Assembly: GCF_000024265.1 (NCBI RefSeq)
Contig: NC_013204.1
Span: 3,568,261-3,632,260, forward strand
From: Eggerthella lenta DSM 2243
GTDB taxonomy: Bacteria; Actinomycetota; Coriobacteriia; Coriobacteriales; Eggerthellaceae
Length of the DNA stretch: 64,000 nucleotides
Direction of reading: 5' to 3'
The stretch's first letter is position 1, and each line of letters opens with the position of its first letter. Below are positions 54,301-60,985 of the stretch, one piece after another. Both the position numbers and the translations under genes were made by a program. The notes below the pieces were generated by a model, which worked only from the letters and a program-made list of their open reading frames with translations, searched no databases and was not told the origin of the DNA.

Positions 54301-54345
54301 GAAACTTTGCAGGGTATCCTGCGAGAGCATATTTTGTTTATCCAT
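51334..54345 (-). CDS. dinG: DnaQ-exonuclease/DinG-helicase fusion
   Basis: 1003 residues. The N-terminal DEDDh 3'-5' exonuclease (VVLDTETTGFSF, HNAEFDRTF, HRADADVEA; about 45-215) is joined to an XPD-like superfamily 2 helicase: Walker A EAGTGVGKSMAYL, a four-Cys set that could hold an iron-sulfur cluster (YPCLRK, then DCLRRKCPYFGTSC), VVDEAH box and C-terminal QAAGRLIRKADD. Full-length firmicute/actinobacterial DinG layout. ATG 54345 or 54369 are both possible. A parS site (53590) lies inside the gene and encodes VSRET between exonuclease and helicase. Confidence 0.93.
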   Translation of the reverse strand: MDKQNMLSQDTLQSFISDGTSQAVRDRYASLPEIAATMDFGDLDHNVVVLDTETTGFSFNHDELTQIAAARMEQGEIVEWFITFVNPGKPIPEDVAHLTDIHDRDVADAPLPADALAKLVEFIGDAKVVAHNAEFDRTFTTRHPSGYPLLENTWIDSLDLARIALPRMKSHRLLDLVRAFGAPLSTHRADADVEATCAIFRILLAGVAAMPPALVCEIAHMATPDEWSTRMVFEQFARKYEVEANQDVSRETPSLSFSLRALRRDRLGKLERTAKLDADDIAADPQRSLAFPSDADIVQAFSETGLVGSLYEEFEPRIEQVAMAEAVRKAFSSSENLLVEAGTGVGKSMAYLVPAALTARANNIAVGVATKTNTLLDQLVYHELPALEKALRLADPDRPSLTYAPLKGFSHYPCLRKIGHIVEEGAQTKLFGNKEQTQAPSLAALLSFIEQTEYDDMDSLKIDYRVLPRRLITTTANDCLRRKCPYFGTSCFVHGSRRRAEAADIVVTNHSLLFCDLVADGGLLPPIRYWVVDEAHGAEAEARRAFSLSLSAEDITRLANRVGADEASRNVFVRAERRVVVPGMEEGSSLFYALTGKARSAGKAYADAAREFSAHLKDLLFFDQNKKGKGYEIVELWINSDVRSSATFAQVESYGRAMTEAAEKLVRVCQELVGYLEELEGAAEIQREIASTAMELKDQMNAADIILDRAPETYAYAATLSRKKDRVAEKLEALLINVGEAMNETLFERTHSTVFASATLAVDDKFDAFESALGLNASEHSTCQMCKLDSSYDFDAHMTVYVASDMPEPNEAAYLAALQRLLVDVHRAQNGSMLTLFTNRREMERCFDEVQPQLKVDDLRVVCQKWGVSVKGLRDDFLADEHLSLFALKSFWEGFDAPGATLKGVVIPKLPFAKPTDPLSCERAARDDQAWRRYVLPAAVLETKQAAGRLIRKADDTGVLILADRRLLTKSYGKAFLNSLPSRTIKVMTAAEIVADLERSNNG
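53590..53605. promoter_or_regulatory. parS site 11 (exact, inside dinG)
   Basis: Exact TGTTTCACGTGAAACA inside the coding sequence, read as NQDVSRETPS in the linker between the two domains, where almost any sequence is tolerated. Confidence 0.95.
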
Positions 54346-54427
54346 ACCGTCCAGCCTATCATCTATCATGGGATCATACAAACTGTTACGCCGACGTTGA
54401 CAAAAAGAACGGCTCGAAGGAGAGAAC

Positions 54428-55072
54428 ATGCAGGCTGAGCGTTACTTCGGTACGTACGCACGATTCGATACCCTTTCAAAGAAAGATGCTGCAATCCTGC
54501 TCGGAGCCGATAATCCTATAGGCGACGTGTTTGAGATCGTATTTCAAACCGACAACGGGGTGTCCACCGCTTGGATGAAAAACCGCTTCGGCGCGCTGAT
54601 CGGATTTCTCGATGCTGAGCTTTCACGCCAGCTGAGCATTCTCGCCGCACGCGAGTGGAAATTACAAGCCTTGTTGTCGTTCGTCGCGTTCACCGACCAT
54701 CCCGAACCAGGCCACTACTGGGGCCAAGTCGCCATCATCTGCTACGATTCCAATCTCGATCAAGCTTTCAAGCCTTTCATAGCTACAACGACGCAGCGTC
54801 TTTCCGATGGCGTGCGACCGGAAATCGATCTCGGCGAGCAAGGTGTCGAACAGGTAATCTCCAGCAATGGAAATTGGACTCCAAAACAGACCGTAGCATT
54901 TCCTCCAAAGGAAGCGGGAACGGTGATCATGAAGAGTCGACGTAAAATGTCCGAGAAACTCATCGAGCAGGGGCGCAAAGGAAACAAGGGCTGCTATGCG
55001 GTCAGCTGGCTGTTCTTGCTGGCGCTCGTAGCCCTTGCTCTTTTCAGCCTCAAATCATGCGGCGCGTTCTAG
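54428..55072 (+). CDS. Tail-anchored protein of unknown function
   Basis: 214 residues. A mixed alpha/beta soluble part (1-185, for example WMKNRFGALIGFLDAELSRQ and GHYWGQVAIICYDSN) precedes a basic stretch and one C-terminal TM helix (AVSWLFLLALVALALFSL), so it is probably anchored with its bulk in the cytosol. No family recognised. RBS AAGGAG. It is divergent from dinG and convergent with ddl, with a parS palindrome as the shared terminator. Confidence 0.7.
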   Translation: MQAERYFGTYARFDTLSKKDAAILLGADNPIGDVFEIVFQTDNGVSTAWMKNRFGALIGFLDAELSRQLSILAAREWKLQALLSFVAFTDHPEPGHYWGQVAIICYDSNLDQAFKPFIATTTQRLSDGVRPEIDLGEQGVEQVISSNGNWTPKQTVAFPPKEAGTVIMKSRRKMSEKLIEQGRKGNKGCYAVSWLFLLALVALALFSLKSCGAF

Positions 55073-55091
55073 TCTTTCTTCAAGAGTGGAA

Positions 55092-55107
55092 TGTTTCACG
55101 TGAAACA
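55092..55107. promoter_or_regulatory. parS site 12 (exact, in 36-bp terminator palindrome)
   Basis: Exact TGTTTCACGTGAAACA at the centre of a perfect 36-bp palindrome (55082-55117), in the 52-base convergent gap between the tail-anchored protein gene and ddl. The RNA would fold into an 18-bp-arm hairpin in both directions. Confidence 0.95.
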
Positions 55108-55124
55108 TTCCACTCTTCCGTTTA

Positions 55125-56048
55125 TTAGCTGAGGGCATAACCGATAAGCCGCGTACAGAGTTCCGGAAAAGAAATGCCCGCCGCACGCGCGGCATCGGGA
55201 AGCAGCGATGTTCCCGTCATGCCGGGAATGGTATTCGTCTCCAGCGTCCAGCACGAACCGTCTTCTTCCAAAATGAAATCAGAGCGCGAAACCCCTTCGC
55301 ACGACAACGCGCGGTGGGCACGAACCGCAAGCTCTTGCACCATCCGCGTCGTTTCATCCGACAGCGGCGCGGGACACAAGTGCTGCGAACCACCGGGAGC
55401 ATATTTCGACTCGAAATCGTAGAAATCGCTTTTAGGAACGATTTCGATTATAGGCAACGCTTCGACTTCTGCGTCGCCAATGACCGCAACCGTCAACTCC
55501 TTACCTTTTATATAGCGTTCAACAAGAACCTCTGAATCGATGTCGAACGCCTTCTCGATTGCTTCGCCGATTGCCGCAGCACCTTCGACGATGAACACCC
55601 CCAGTGCACTTCCTTCCGTGCCGGGTTTCACCACACAATGCGTGCCCAGCTTCTCGACGATAGAATCCACGTCGTAAGAATCTCCCTTCTGCAGCGGCAC
55701 AGAGGGGGGAGTAAGGATGCCGGCTTGTTCGTAGTACAGCTTCGACTTCACTTTATCCATTGCCAAAGCGCTCGACCACACCCCGCTACCGATATAAGGG
55801 AGCCCAATCGTTTCCAAAAGACCCTGCACGGTGCCGTCTTCCCCATATTTCCCATGCAAACAGAGAAAAGCAACGTCGAAAGGACCGTCGATCAAACGTT
55901 TCAGATCCTCCTTGTCGGCAGGATCGAGCTGCGTAACGGTATATCCGGCTTCTTCAAGGGCCTCTCGCGCGCCTTCGGCCGATGCGAGAGACACCTCGCG
56001 TTCCCCGCTCTTTCCTCCGGCGAGCAACGCCACGCGGCATTCAGACAT
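55125..56048 (-). CDS. ddl: D-alanine--D-alanine ligase
   Basis: ATP-grasp enzyme that makes the peptidoglycan D-Ala-D-Ala dipeptide. 307 residues. N-terminal GGKSGEREVSLASA, HGKYGEDGTVQGLLE, ATP-grasp VVKPGTEGSALGV, the omega loop SDFYDFESKY (the Tyr typical of Ddl rather than the His of VanA-type D-Lac ligases) and the Mg site LETNTIPGMT. Two ATGs lie 15-18 bases upstream (56063 and 56066); 56048 (MSECRVALL) is preferred for its GAAGGA. It is divergent from rlmN with a parS between. Confidence 0.94.
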   Translation of the reverse strand: MSECRVALLAGGKSGEREVSLASAEGAREALEEAGYTVTQLDPADKEDLKRLIDGPFDVAFLCLHGKYGEDGTVQGLLETIGLPYIGSGVWSSALAMDKVKSKLYYEQAGILTPPSVPLQKGDSYDVDSIVEKLGTHCVVKPGTEGSALGVFIVEGAAAIGEAIEKAFDIDSEVLVERYIKGKELTVAVIGDAEVEALPIIEIVPKSDFYDFESKYAPGGSQHLCPAPLSDETTRMVQELAVRAHRALSCEGVSRSDFILEEDGSCWTLETNTIPGMTGTSLLPDAARAAGISFPELCTRLIGYALS

Positions 56049-56099
56049 GCATCCTTCTTTCATCATCCTTGATACGTTCGTTGCAGTATAGCAAAGGGA

Positions 56100-56115
56100 T
56101 GTTTCACGTGAAACA
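56100..56115. promoter_or_regulatory. parS site 13 (exact, in rlmN promoter)
   Basis: Exact TGTTTCACGTGAAACA ending 3 bases before the rlmN -10 box TATAAT, and 52 bases upstream of ddl on the other strand. Confidence 0.95.
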
Positions 56116-56118
56116 ATG

Positions 56119-56124
56119 TATAAT
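56119..56124 (+). promoter_or_regulatory. rlmN -10 box; probably leaderless transcript
   Basis: Perfect TATAAT lies 7 bases before ATG 56132, so the start codon is probably at +1 and no ribosome site exists. The space where -35 and spacer should be is filled by parS. ParB bound there would be expected to block this promoter. Confidence 0.6.
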
Positions 56125-56131
56125 GGCGGCT

Positions 56132-57169
56132 ATGGATAAATCAATCAAAACCTATTCGCTGCCCGAACTCGCTTCAGTAATGAAAGAACTAGGGCAGCCC
56201 GCTTTCCGCGCGCAGCAGCTGCAGGAATGGCTCTACCAACGACATGCGTCCAGCTACGACGAGATGACGAATCTCCCTGGTTCTCTGCGAGCAACCCTTG
56301 CTGAACGTTTTCCACTCACGATGCCGACTGTCGTCGATCGTCAGATTTCGAAAGACGGGACGCGGAAATACCTTGTTGAGTTCGACGACGGTATCCGCGT
56401 AGAGACCGTAGGCATCCCTTCGCGCAACGGCGATCGCTTGACCGTATGCTTCTCCACGCAGGCAGGGTGTCCCATCGCATGCGCGTTCTGCGCGACAGGC
56501 CAGGAAGGTTTCGCGCGCAATCTCATACCGGGAGAAATAGTCGACCAAGTACTTATCGTCCAAGAAGACATGGGGAAGCGTGTCACGAACGCCGTAGGAA
56601 TGGGTCAAGGAGAACCGTTTCTCAATTATGACAACACCATGGCCGCATTGCGCATCCTTAACCACAAGAAAGGTCTTGAAATAGGAGCACGCCACATCAG
56701 CGTCTCAACCTGCGGGATTTTGCCTGGTTTGGAACGCTTCTCTGGGGAACCCGAGCAATTTACCCTCGCGGTTTCGCTCCATGCAGCGCGTCAACCGATT
56801 CGCGACCTCATTATGCCTAATGTTGCTCGCTACAAATTGCCTTCGTTGAAAGAAGCGCTTCAGAACTACGTGGCGAAGACAAACCGCCGGATTACGCTCG
56901 AATACATCATGATCGAAGGCGTGAACGACGCACCTGTCGACCTTAAGGCTCTTCAAAAGTTCTGCTCGAATCTTCTATGCCACGTCAATCTCATCCCTAT
57001 CAATGCAATAGAAGGTTCGGAATTCCAACCGAGCTCGCCTGAAACGATTAATCTATGGCTTTCCGAAATTTCAAAGAAAGGAACGGAAGCTACGCTGCGC
57101 GACTCCCGCGGTTCCGATATCTCCGGTGCCTGTGGCCAACTGAAAAACACCTTCAAGCCTTGCAACTGA
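56132..57169 (+). CDS. rlmN: RlmN, 23S rRNA A2503 / tRNA A37 C2-methyltransferase
   Basis: Radical-SAM enzyme, 345 residues. N-terminal helical domain (LPELASVMKELGQPAFRAQQ, LQEWLYQRHASSYDEMTNLP), radical-SAM cluster motif CPIACAFCATG (about 106-116), GMGQGEPFLNYD, the methyl-carrying Cys region and the C-terminal DSRGSDISGACGQL with the second catalytic Cys. ATG 56132 is chosen because it lies 7 bases from a perfect -10 box; ATG 56123 is the alternative. The last codons run into the parS palindrome at 57162. Confidence 0.96.
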   Translation: MDKSIKTYSLPELASVMKELGQPAFRAQQLQEWLYQRHASSYDEMTNLPGSLRATLAERFPLTMPTVVDRQISKDGTRKYLVEFDDGIRVETVGIPSRNGDRLTVCFSTQAGCPIACAFCATGQEGFARNLIPGEIVDQVLIVQEDMGKRVTNAVGMGQGEPFLNYDNTMAALRILNHKKGLEIGARHISVSTCGILPGLERFSGEPEQFTLAVSLHAARQPIRDLIMPNVARYKLPSLKEALQNYVAKTNRRITLEYIMIEGVNDAPVDLKALQKFCSNLLCHVNLIPINAIEGSEFQPSSPETINLWLSEISKKGTEATLRDSRGSDISGACGQLKNTFKPCN

Positions 57170-57171
57170 AG

Positions 57172-57187
57172 TGTTTCACGTGAAACA
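57172..57187. promoter_or_regulatory. parS site 14 (exact, in 36-bp palindrome at rlmN 3' end)
   Basis: Exact TGTTTCACGTGAAACA centred in a perfect 36-bp palindrome (57162-57197) that includes the last codons and stop of rlmN. Confidence 0.95.
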
Positions 57188-57240
57188 CTTCAGTTGCCTA
57201 CCGTTGCAACGGATGCACAAGAGAATACGTATACAAGAAT

Positions 57241-57288
57241 AAGAAAGCCCGGAATGTTTCACGTAAAACATTCCGGGCTTTCTTTTGG
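57241..57288. terminator. Bidirectional terminator built around variant parS (site 15)
   Basis: 44-bp inverted repeat (57241-57284) with a single mismatched pair. Its centre is TGTTTCACGTAAAACA (57255-57270), a one-base parS variant. A T-run follows on the + strand and an A/T-rich edge on the other. It lies between convergent rlmN and parB and ends both. Confidence 0.85.
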
Positions 57289-57302
57289 GAACCTTTCGAC
57301 CT

Positions 57303-58352
57303 TTAGGACGCTGCAGCTATGAGCTCCTCGAACAACCTCTCGAGATCTTCCTCATCTTGGAATTCAATCTCAATCTTGTTCTTTCCGTTAGAAGACTTCA
57401 CCTTTACGGGTGTGTGCAACACATCTTTCAAAGCTTTCGCCACCGTTTTAAACGTCTTAGGCAACGGCTCCTTCTTCGTCGGGGCGTCATTGCGCTTACC
57501 CGAGAACAGACGCGCTATAGCCTCTGCTTCTCGAACCGTAAGTTTTTCCGCAACAAGCTTGTCCGTCAGCTTCTGACGCCCTTCTTTCGTGGGAATGGAC
57601 AGGATTGCGCGTGCATGACCCGCCGATATCTTCTCCTCGAACAATAATTGCTGCGCCTCTTCGGGAAGCTCGAGCAAACGCAACGCATTAGCCACAGTAG
57701 AACGGCCTTTTGACATAGCCTGTGCTACTTCGGACTGCGTGAGGTTACGACGCTCCATCATGCGGCGATAACCGTATGCCTCTTCTATAGGATTAAGGTC
57801 GGAACGCTGAATATTCTCCACAAGAGCAAGCTCGAGCGCTTGATCGTCGTCCGCATCCTTAATGCGTACCGGCACGGTTTTCAATCCTACGATTTTACAT
57901 GCCTGCCAACGACGTTCGCCCGCGATGATCTGATATTCATTGGTTCCAACGGGACGAACGAGAATCGGCTGCAGCAGACCATCCTTCTCGATTGATGCTG
58001 CAAGCTCCTCAAGCGCCTCTCTTTTGAAGTTCGTGCGCGGCTGATCGGGGTTCGGGCTGACGGACTCTATCGGAACCTCGTCGATTCGGCGCTGAACAAC
58101 ACTTTTAATGATTACCTGGCTTTCACCATCGACGATCGATTCCTCTTTCATTGGCGTGATTGTTTCACGTGAAACATTCTGACGTTCAACCACGGGTTCG
58201 GTATGCATAGGGATCGGCACGGCAGTCTCTTCGCGTTGTTGCTCCACCAACACCCGTTTAGGCGTAGATTCGAGAGGGGCTGCTTCCTCAAACGCTCCAC
58301 CAAGAAGCGAGTTCAAGCCACGACCTAATCCGCTTTTGTTCGCTTTAGCCAC
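57303..58352 (-). CDS. parB: ParB, chromosome-partition CTPase/DNA-binding protein
   Basis: Binds parS, loads as a CTP-dependent clamp and spreads. 349 residues. MAKANKSGLGRGLNSLLGG at the start (ParA-interaction tail), a Pro/Glu-rich linker, the CTP-binding domain with PNPDQPRTNF and GERRWQACKI, the HTH (LTQSEVAQAMSKGRSTVANA, LRLLELPEEAQQLL) and a C-terminal dimer domain. Its own gene carries a parS (58161) that encodes NVSRETI in the linker. It overlaps parA by 8 bases. Confidence 0.97.
   Translation of the reverse strand: MAKANKSGLGRGLNSLLGGAFEEAAPLESTPKRVLVEQQREETAVPIPMHTEPVVERQNVSRETITPMKEESIVDGESQVIIKSVVQRRIDEVPIESVSPNPDQPRTNFKREALEELAASIEKDGLLQPILVRPVGTNEYQIIAGERRWQACKIVGLKTVPVRIKDADDDQALELALVENIQRSDLNPIEEAYGYRRMMERRNLTQSEVAQAMSKGRSTVANALRLLELPEEAQQLLFEEKISAGHARAILSIPTKEGRQKLTDKLVAEKLTVREAEAIARLFSGKRNDAPTKKEPLPKTFKTVAKALKDVLHTPVKVKSSNGKNKIEIEFQDEEDLERLFEELIAAAS
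58161..58176. promoter_or_regulatory. parS site 16 (exact, inside parB)
   Basis: Exact TGTTTCACGTGAAACA within parB, in the low-constraint linker. Reading frame gives VSRET, the same as the site inside dinG. Confidence 0.95.
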
Positions 58353-59316
58353 GTTGTACCACTTCCTTTGCGAGGTTTACATACGATTGCGCTCCCTTGC
58401 CCGATGGATCGTATTGGGTGATAGGCTGGCCGAAGCTCGGTGCTTCAGACAATTTAACCGTACGGGGAATAAGCGTCGTAAAAACCGTTTTACCGAAATA
58501 GCTGCGCACCTCTTCAACGACTTGTCGAGAAAGAGTAGTACGACCATCGTACATCGTAAGAAGAACACCGAAGATATCAAGGGTAGGATTCAGACGAGTT
58601 TTGACACGTTTCATTGAATCAAGAAGTTTTGTCACACCTTCCAGTGCGTAAAACTCGCATTGAATTGGTATCAACAGCTTGTCCGCAGCAACAAGCGCGT
58701 TGACCGTCAATAAGCCGAGAGAAGGAGGGCAATCGATAAATACATAGTCGTACTTGCCTCGAAGGCTTCCTACGGCGTCTTTTAAGCGATTCTCACGGGC
58801 CATCTCGGATACAAGCTCTACTTCTGCCCCTGCAAGATTTATCGTGGCTGGTACGAGATCGAGCCCTTCGCCCACATCCGGGATGATGACATCCTCTATT
58901 GCAACGTCGTTCAATAAAACGTCGTACACGCAATTATGCACTTGGCTCTTCTCGATACCTAAACCACTCGAGGAGTTGCCCTGCGGGTCAAGATCGACCA
59001 ACAAAACTTGCTTGCCCAACTCCCCTAATGCGGCGGAAAGGTTGATCGCAGTCGTGGATTTTCCAACGCCGCCCTTCTGATTGATGATGGCCATCACCTT
59101 TGTCTGACCGACCACATTTTTGACAGGCGCTTTATCTTTGATCGTCTTGATAGGAGTAGGAGGAACTTCTTGCTCTACCAAAGGCTTCACAGTCTCTCGT
59201 TCAACCACTTCAATATAGTCGATGATCAACTCGTCCTCTACGATCTCTTCTTTTTTATGTTGCTTGACAGTCTCTGCTGCTTTTTTGTCTCGTTTGAGAC
59301 CATCGAATAGTCCCAC
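58345..59316 (-). CDS. parA: ParA (Soj), chromosome-partition ATPase with N-terminal extension
   Basis: 323 residues. The deviant Walker A KGGVGKST is near residue 83, followed by LLVDLDPQGNSSSGLG (A' motif), FIDCPPSLGLLTVNALVAAD (Walker B) and RTVKLSEAPSFGQPI. The catalytic core is a standard chromosomal ParA, but 70 or so acidic residues precede it (RDKKAAETVKQHKKEEIVED and on), absent from Soj-type proteins of about 255 residues. The start is GTG 59316 after AAAGGGGG. Confidence 0.96.
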   Translation of the reverse strand: MGLFDGLKRDKKAAETVKQHKKEEIVEDELIIDYIEVVERETVKPLVEQEVPPTPIKTIKDKAPVKNVVGQTKVMAIINQKGGVGKSTTAINLSAALGELGKQVLLVDLDPQGNSSSGLGIEKSQVHNCVYDVLLNDVAIEDVIIPDVGEGLDLVPATINLAGAEVELVSEMARENRLKDAVGSLRGKYDYVFIDCPPSLGLLTVNALVAADKLLIPIQCEFYALEGVTKLLDSMKRVKTRLNPTLDIFGVLLTMYDGRTTLSRQVVEEVRSYFGKTVFTTLIPRTVKLSEAPSFGQPITQYDPSGKGAQSYVNLAKEVVQRG

Positions 59317-59344
59317 AGGGACCCCCTTTCTTGACCGCGAACAC

Positions 59345-59350
59345 AGTATA
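59345..59350 (-). promoter_or_regulatory. parA promoter -10 box, with parS in the -35 position
   Basis: Minus strand TATACT (59345-59350), 29 bases upstream of the parA GTG. At 17-base spacing, the -35 hexamer falls inside parS site 17 (59361-59376) and is a poor match (TTCACG). This suggests autoregulation of parAB by ParB. Confidence 0.55.
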
Positions 59351-59360
59351 CCTTGTTTAG

Positions 59361-59376
59361 TGTTTCACGTGAAACA
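59361..59376. promoter_or_regulatory. parS site 17 (exact, parA promoter)
   Basis: Exact TGTTTCACGTGAAACA overlapping the -35 region of parA. 20-bp palindrome with flanks. Confidence 0.95.
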
Positions 59377-59387
59377 CTCGCCCAAAA

Positions 59388-59403
59388 TGTTTCACGTGAA
59401 ACA
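59388..59403. promoter_or_regulatory. parS site 18 (exact)
   Basis: Exact TGTTTCACGTGAAACA, 27 bases (centre to centre) from site 17. Confidence 0.95.
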
Positions 59404-59427
59404 TCGGGAGCCTGCTAGAACCAAAAG

Positions 59428-59443
59428 TGTTTCACGTGAAACA
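59428..59443. promoter_or_regulatory. parS site 19 (exact)
   Basis: Exact TGTTTCACGTGAAACA, 40 bases from site 18; third in the parA upstream gap. Confidence 0.95.
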
Positions 59444-59570
59444 AATATAGAAACCGCGTTGGAAAATGAGGTAAACGGCGTGAGATCCGCATAGACCGCA
59501 CGCTAGAAACCTGCCATATGCACGTAAGACCACATCTGTACAATACTAGATAGGAAAAAGGAGGTTGCTG

Positions 59571-59972
59571 ATGAATACCACGCGGCGCCAATTGCTCGCC
59601 CAGCGGGCAGAAAACATGCGTAATCAAATGACCTATCCCGAGCGAAGGCTTTGGTTCTCGTTCTTACGAGAATATCCTACACCGTTCGTAGCTCAGAAAG
59701 TGATCGGATCGTACATTATTGATTCCTATTGCAGAAAGGCGCGTCTCAGCATTGAACTGGACGGTGATAGCCATTATACCGAAAACCAGAAGGAATACGA
59801 CCGCGTTAGAACAACCTTTCTCGAAATGCTTGAGATCAAAGAGCTGAGATTCACTAATAACGAAGTAATGGAGAACCTCGAAGGCGTGTGCGAAGCGATC
59901 CACGCTGAAGTCCTCAAGCGTCGTAACGACGTTCACGGAAGCCTATTCCAAAAAATGAAGGACAAACATTAG
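59571..59972 (+). CDS. DUF559 (Vsr-like) endonuclease-domain protein
   Basis: 133 residues of the restriction-endonuclease-like DUF559 family: RAENMRNQMTYPERRLWFSF at the start, then SIELDGDSHY (the PD-(D/E)xK-type acidic residues) and RVRTTFLEMLEIKELRFTNN with VMENLEGV. Strong RBS AAGGAGG; ATG 59571. It lies in opposite orientation inside the otherwise conserved rsmG-parA junction and seems to be an insertion. Family members are often stand-alone and of unknown role. The 177-base gap to rsmG shows only degenerate short words and parS site 20. Confidence 0.85.
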   Translation: MNTTRRQLLAQRAENMRNQMTYPERRLWFSFLREYPTPFVAQKVIGSYIIDSYCRKARLSIELDGDSHYTENQKEYDRVRTTFLEMLEIKELRFTNNEVMENLEGVCEAIHAEVLKRRNDVHGSLFQKMKDKH

Positions 59973-60126
59973 ACTCCGCTGGATCCGAATTCAATTCACT
60001 ATCTGCGTTGTCTATGCGAGAACGCGGCGTTTGGCGTTTACTCTGGATCCGAGCTAAATGCGCGTAGGCTGCGTGTTAGAACTGAATGGAATCCGCGTAA
60101 GGTTAGCGCTAGATTCTAATGCAGAA

Positions 60127-60142
60127 TGTTTCACGTGAAACA
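60127..60142. promoter_or_regulatory. parS site 20 (exact, in 40-bp palindrome)
   Basis: Exact TGTTTCACGTGAAACA centred in a perfect 40-bp palindrome (60115-60154) that overlaps the rsmG stop codon. Convergent genes on each side. It is the longest perfect parS-centred palindrome in the window. Confidence 0.95.
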
Positions 60143-60149
60143 TTCTGCA

Positions 60150-60791
60150 TTAGAGCGGGCGTTTTTGCGCGAAGCCTGTTTTGCGCGGAAGCTTTACATG
60201 CGGGGTACCCGTTTTTTCGAAGCAAATGATGCGGCGGTGATTCTTGCCAAGCTCAACGATACGATCGGATACAAGCTTCATCGCCAAGCGGTTTTGCAAC
60301 GATAAGGCATGCTCCATCTCTTCGTCGGATACATTGGCTTTATAGCAAATCAACCGCCCACCTTCCTGCAGCAACGGGCTGGCGAATTCCATGAGTATCG
60401 ACAGCTGAGCAAGCGCCCGAGCGGTCACCGCGGCGAACGAGGCTGGTTCTTCACGAGCAAGGTCTTCGATTCGGCCGGTATACACATCAACGTTATCAAG
60501 ACCTAACGTTTGCACCATCGAAGCGAGGATCGCGGTTTTCTTACCGACGGAATCAGCTAGAAGAGTAGAACGACCGCTCTCTATAGCCAGAGGAATACCC
60601 GGATAACCTGCCCCTGATCCAATATCGACCATTCGACCTTCCGGTGCTTCTCTCAATTCAGGCAGACCAACTAAAGAATCCTGCACGTGTAAAAGCATCC
60701 CTTCATCCCATGTCGAAATACGTGTGATGTTGGTGGTCTTATTGGCCTCGATAACCAACTCCAGATGGCGTTTCAAAAGATCCTCGCGCAT
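60150..60791 (-). CDS. rsmG: RsmG, 16S rRNA G527 N7-methyltransferase
   Basis: SAM-dependent methyltransferase, 213 residues. NKTTNITRI near the N-terminus, SAM-binding VDIGSGAGYPGIPLAIESGR (about 53-72) and FAAVTARALAQLSILMEFAS. ATG 60791 is chosen (AGAGGAG 6 bases upstream); the longer open frame starts inside a parS and is not plausible. A TATACT box (60820-60825) lies 6 bases from parS site 21. Conserved neighbour of parAB near oriC. Confidence 0.95.
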   Translation of the reverse strand: MREDLLKRHLELVIEANKTTNITRISTWDEGMLLHVQDSLVGLPELREAPEGRMVDIGSGAGYPGIPLAIESGRSTLLADSVGKKTAILASMVQTLGLDNVDVYTGRIEDLAREEPASFAAVTARALAQLSILMEFASPLLQEGGRLICYKANVSDEEMEHALSLQNRLAMKLVSDRIVELGKNHRRIICFEKTGTPHVKLPRKTGFAQKRPL

Positions 60792-60831
60792 GTTCACTCC
60801 TCTACAATTGAATGCCCTCAGTATAGAGGAA

Positions 60832-60847
60832 TGTTTCACGTGAAACA
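60832..60847. promoter_or_regulatory. parS site 21 (exact, rsmG promoter)
   Basis: Exact TGTTTCACGTGAAACA within a 22-bp palindrome (60829-60850), 6 bases upstream of the rsmG -10 box TATACT. Confidence 0.95.
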
Positions 60848-60868
60848 TTCAAATCACGACGTTTCAAA

Positions 60869-60884
60869 TGTTTCACGTGAAACA
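60869..60884. promoter_or_regulatory. parS site 22 (exact)
   Basis: Exact TGTTTCACGTGAAACA in a 26-bp palindrome (60864-60889). Confidence 0.95.
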
Positions 60885-60912
60885 TTTGAGCGAAACACAC
60901 CTCAGGTAAGAG

Positions 60913-60928
60913 TGTTTCACGTGAAACA
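60913..60928. promoter_or_regulatory. parS site 23 (exact)
   Basis: Exact TGTTTCACGTGAAACA in a 22-bp palindrome (60910-60931). Confidence 0.95.
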
Positions 60929-60969
60929 CTCATGACGCGAAACAGACTGAGGTTAGACCATTCTTCTAT

Positions 60970-60985
60970 TGTTTCACGTGAAACA
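60970..60985. promoter_or_regulatory. parS site 24 (exact)
   Basis: Exact TGTTTCACGTGAAACA with no longer palindrome. The 377-base gap 60792-61168 contains five parS sites and no gene. Confidence 0.95.

Noticed and set aside
59973..60120. Short recurring words (GGATCCGA, GCGTTAGA-like) between the DUF559 gene and rsmG
   Set aside because: Too degenerate and irregular to call a repeat by eye.
60832..60848. Longer rsmG start and many open frames beginning MFHVKH
   Set aside because: These frames begin inside parS sites (ATGTTTCACGTGAAACAT reads MFHVKH); they are an artefact of the repeat.
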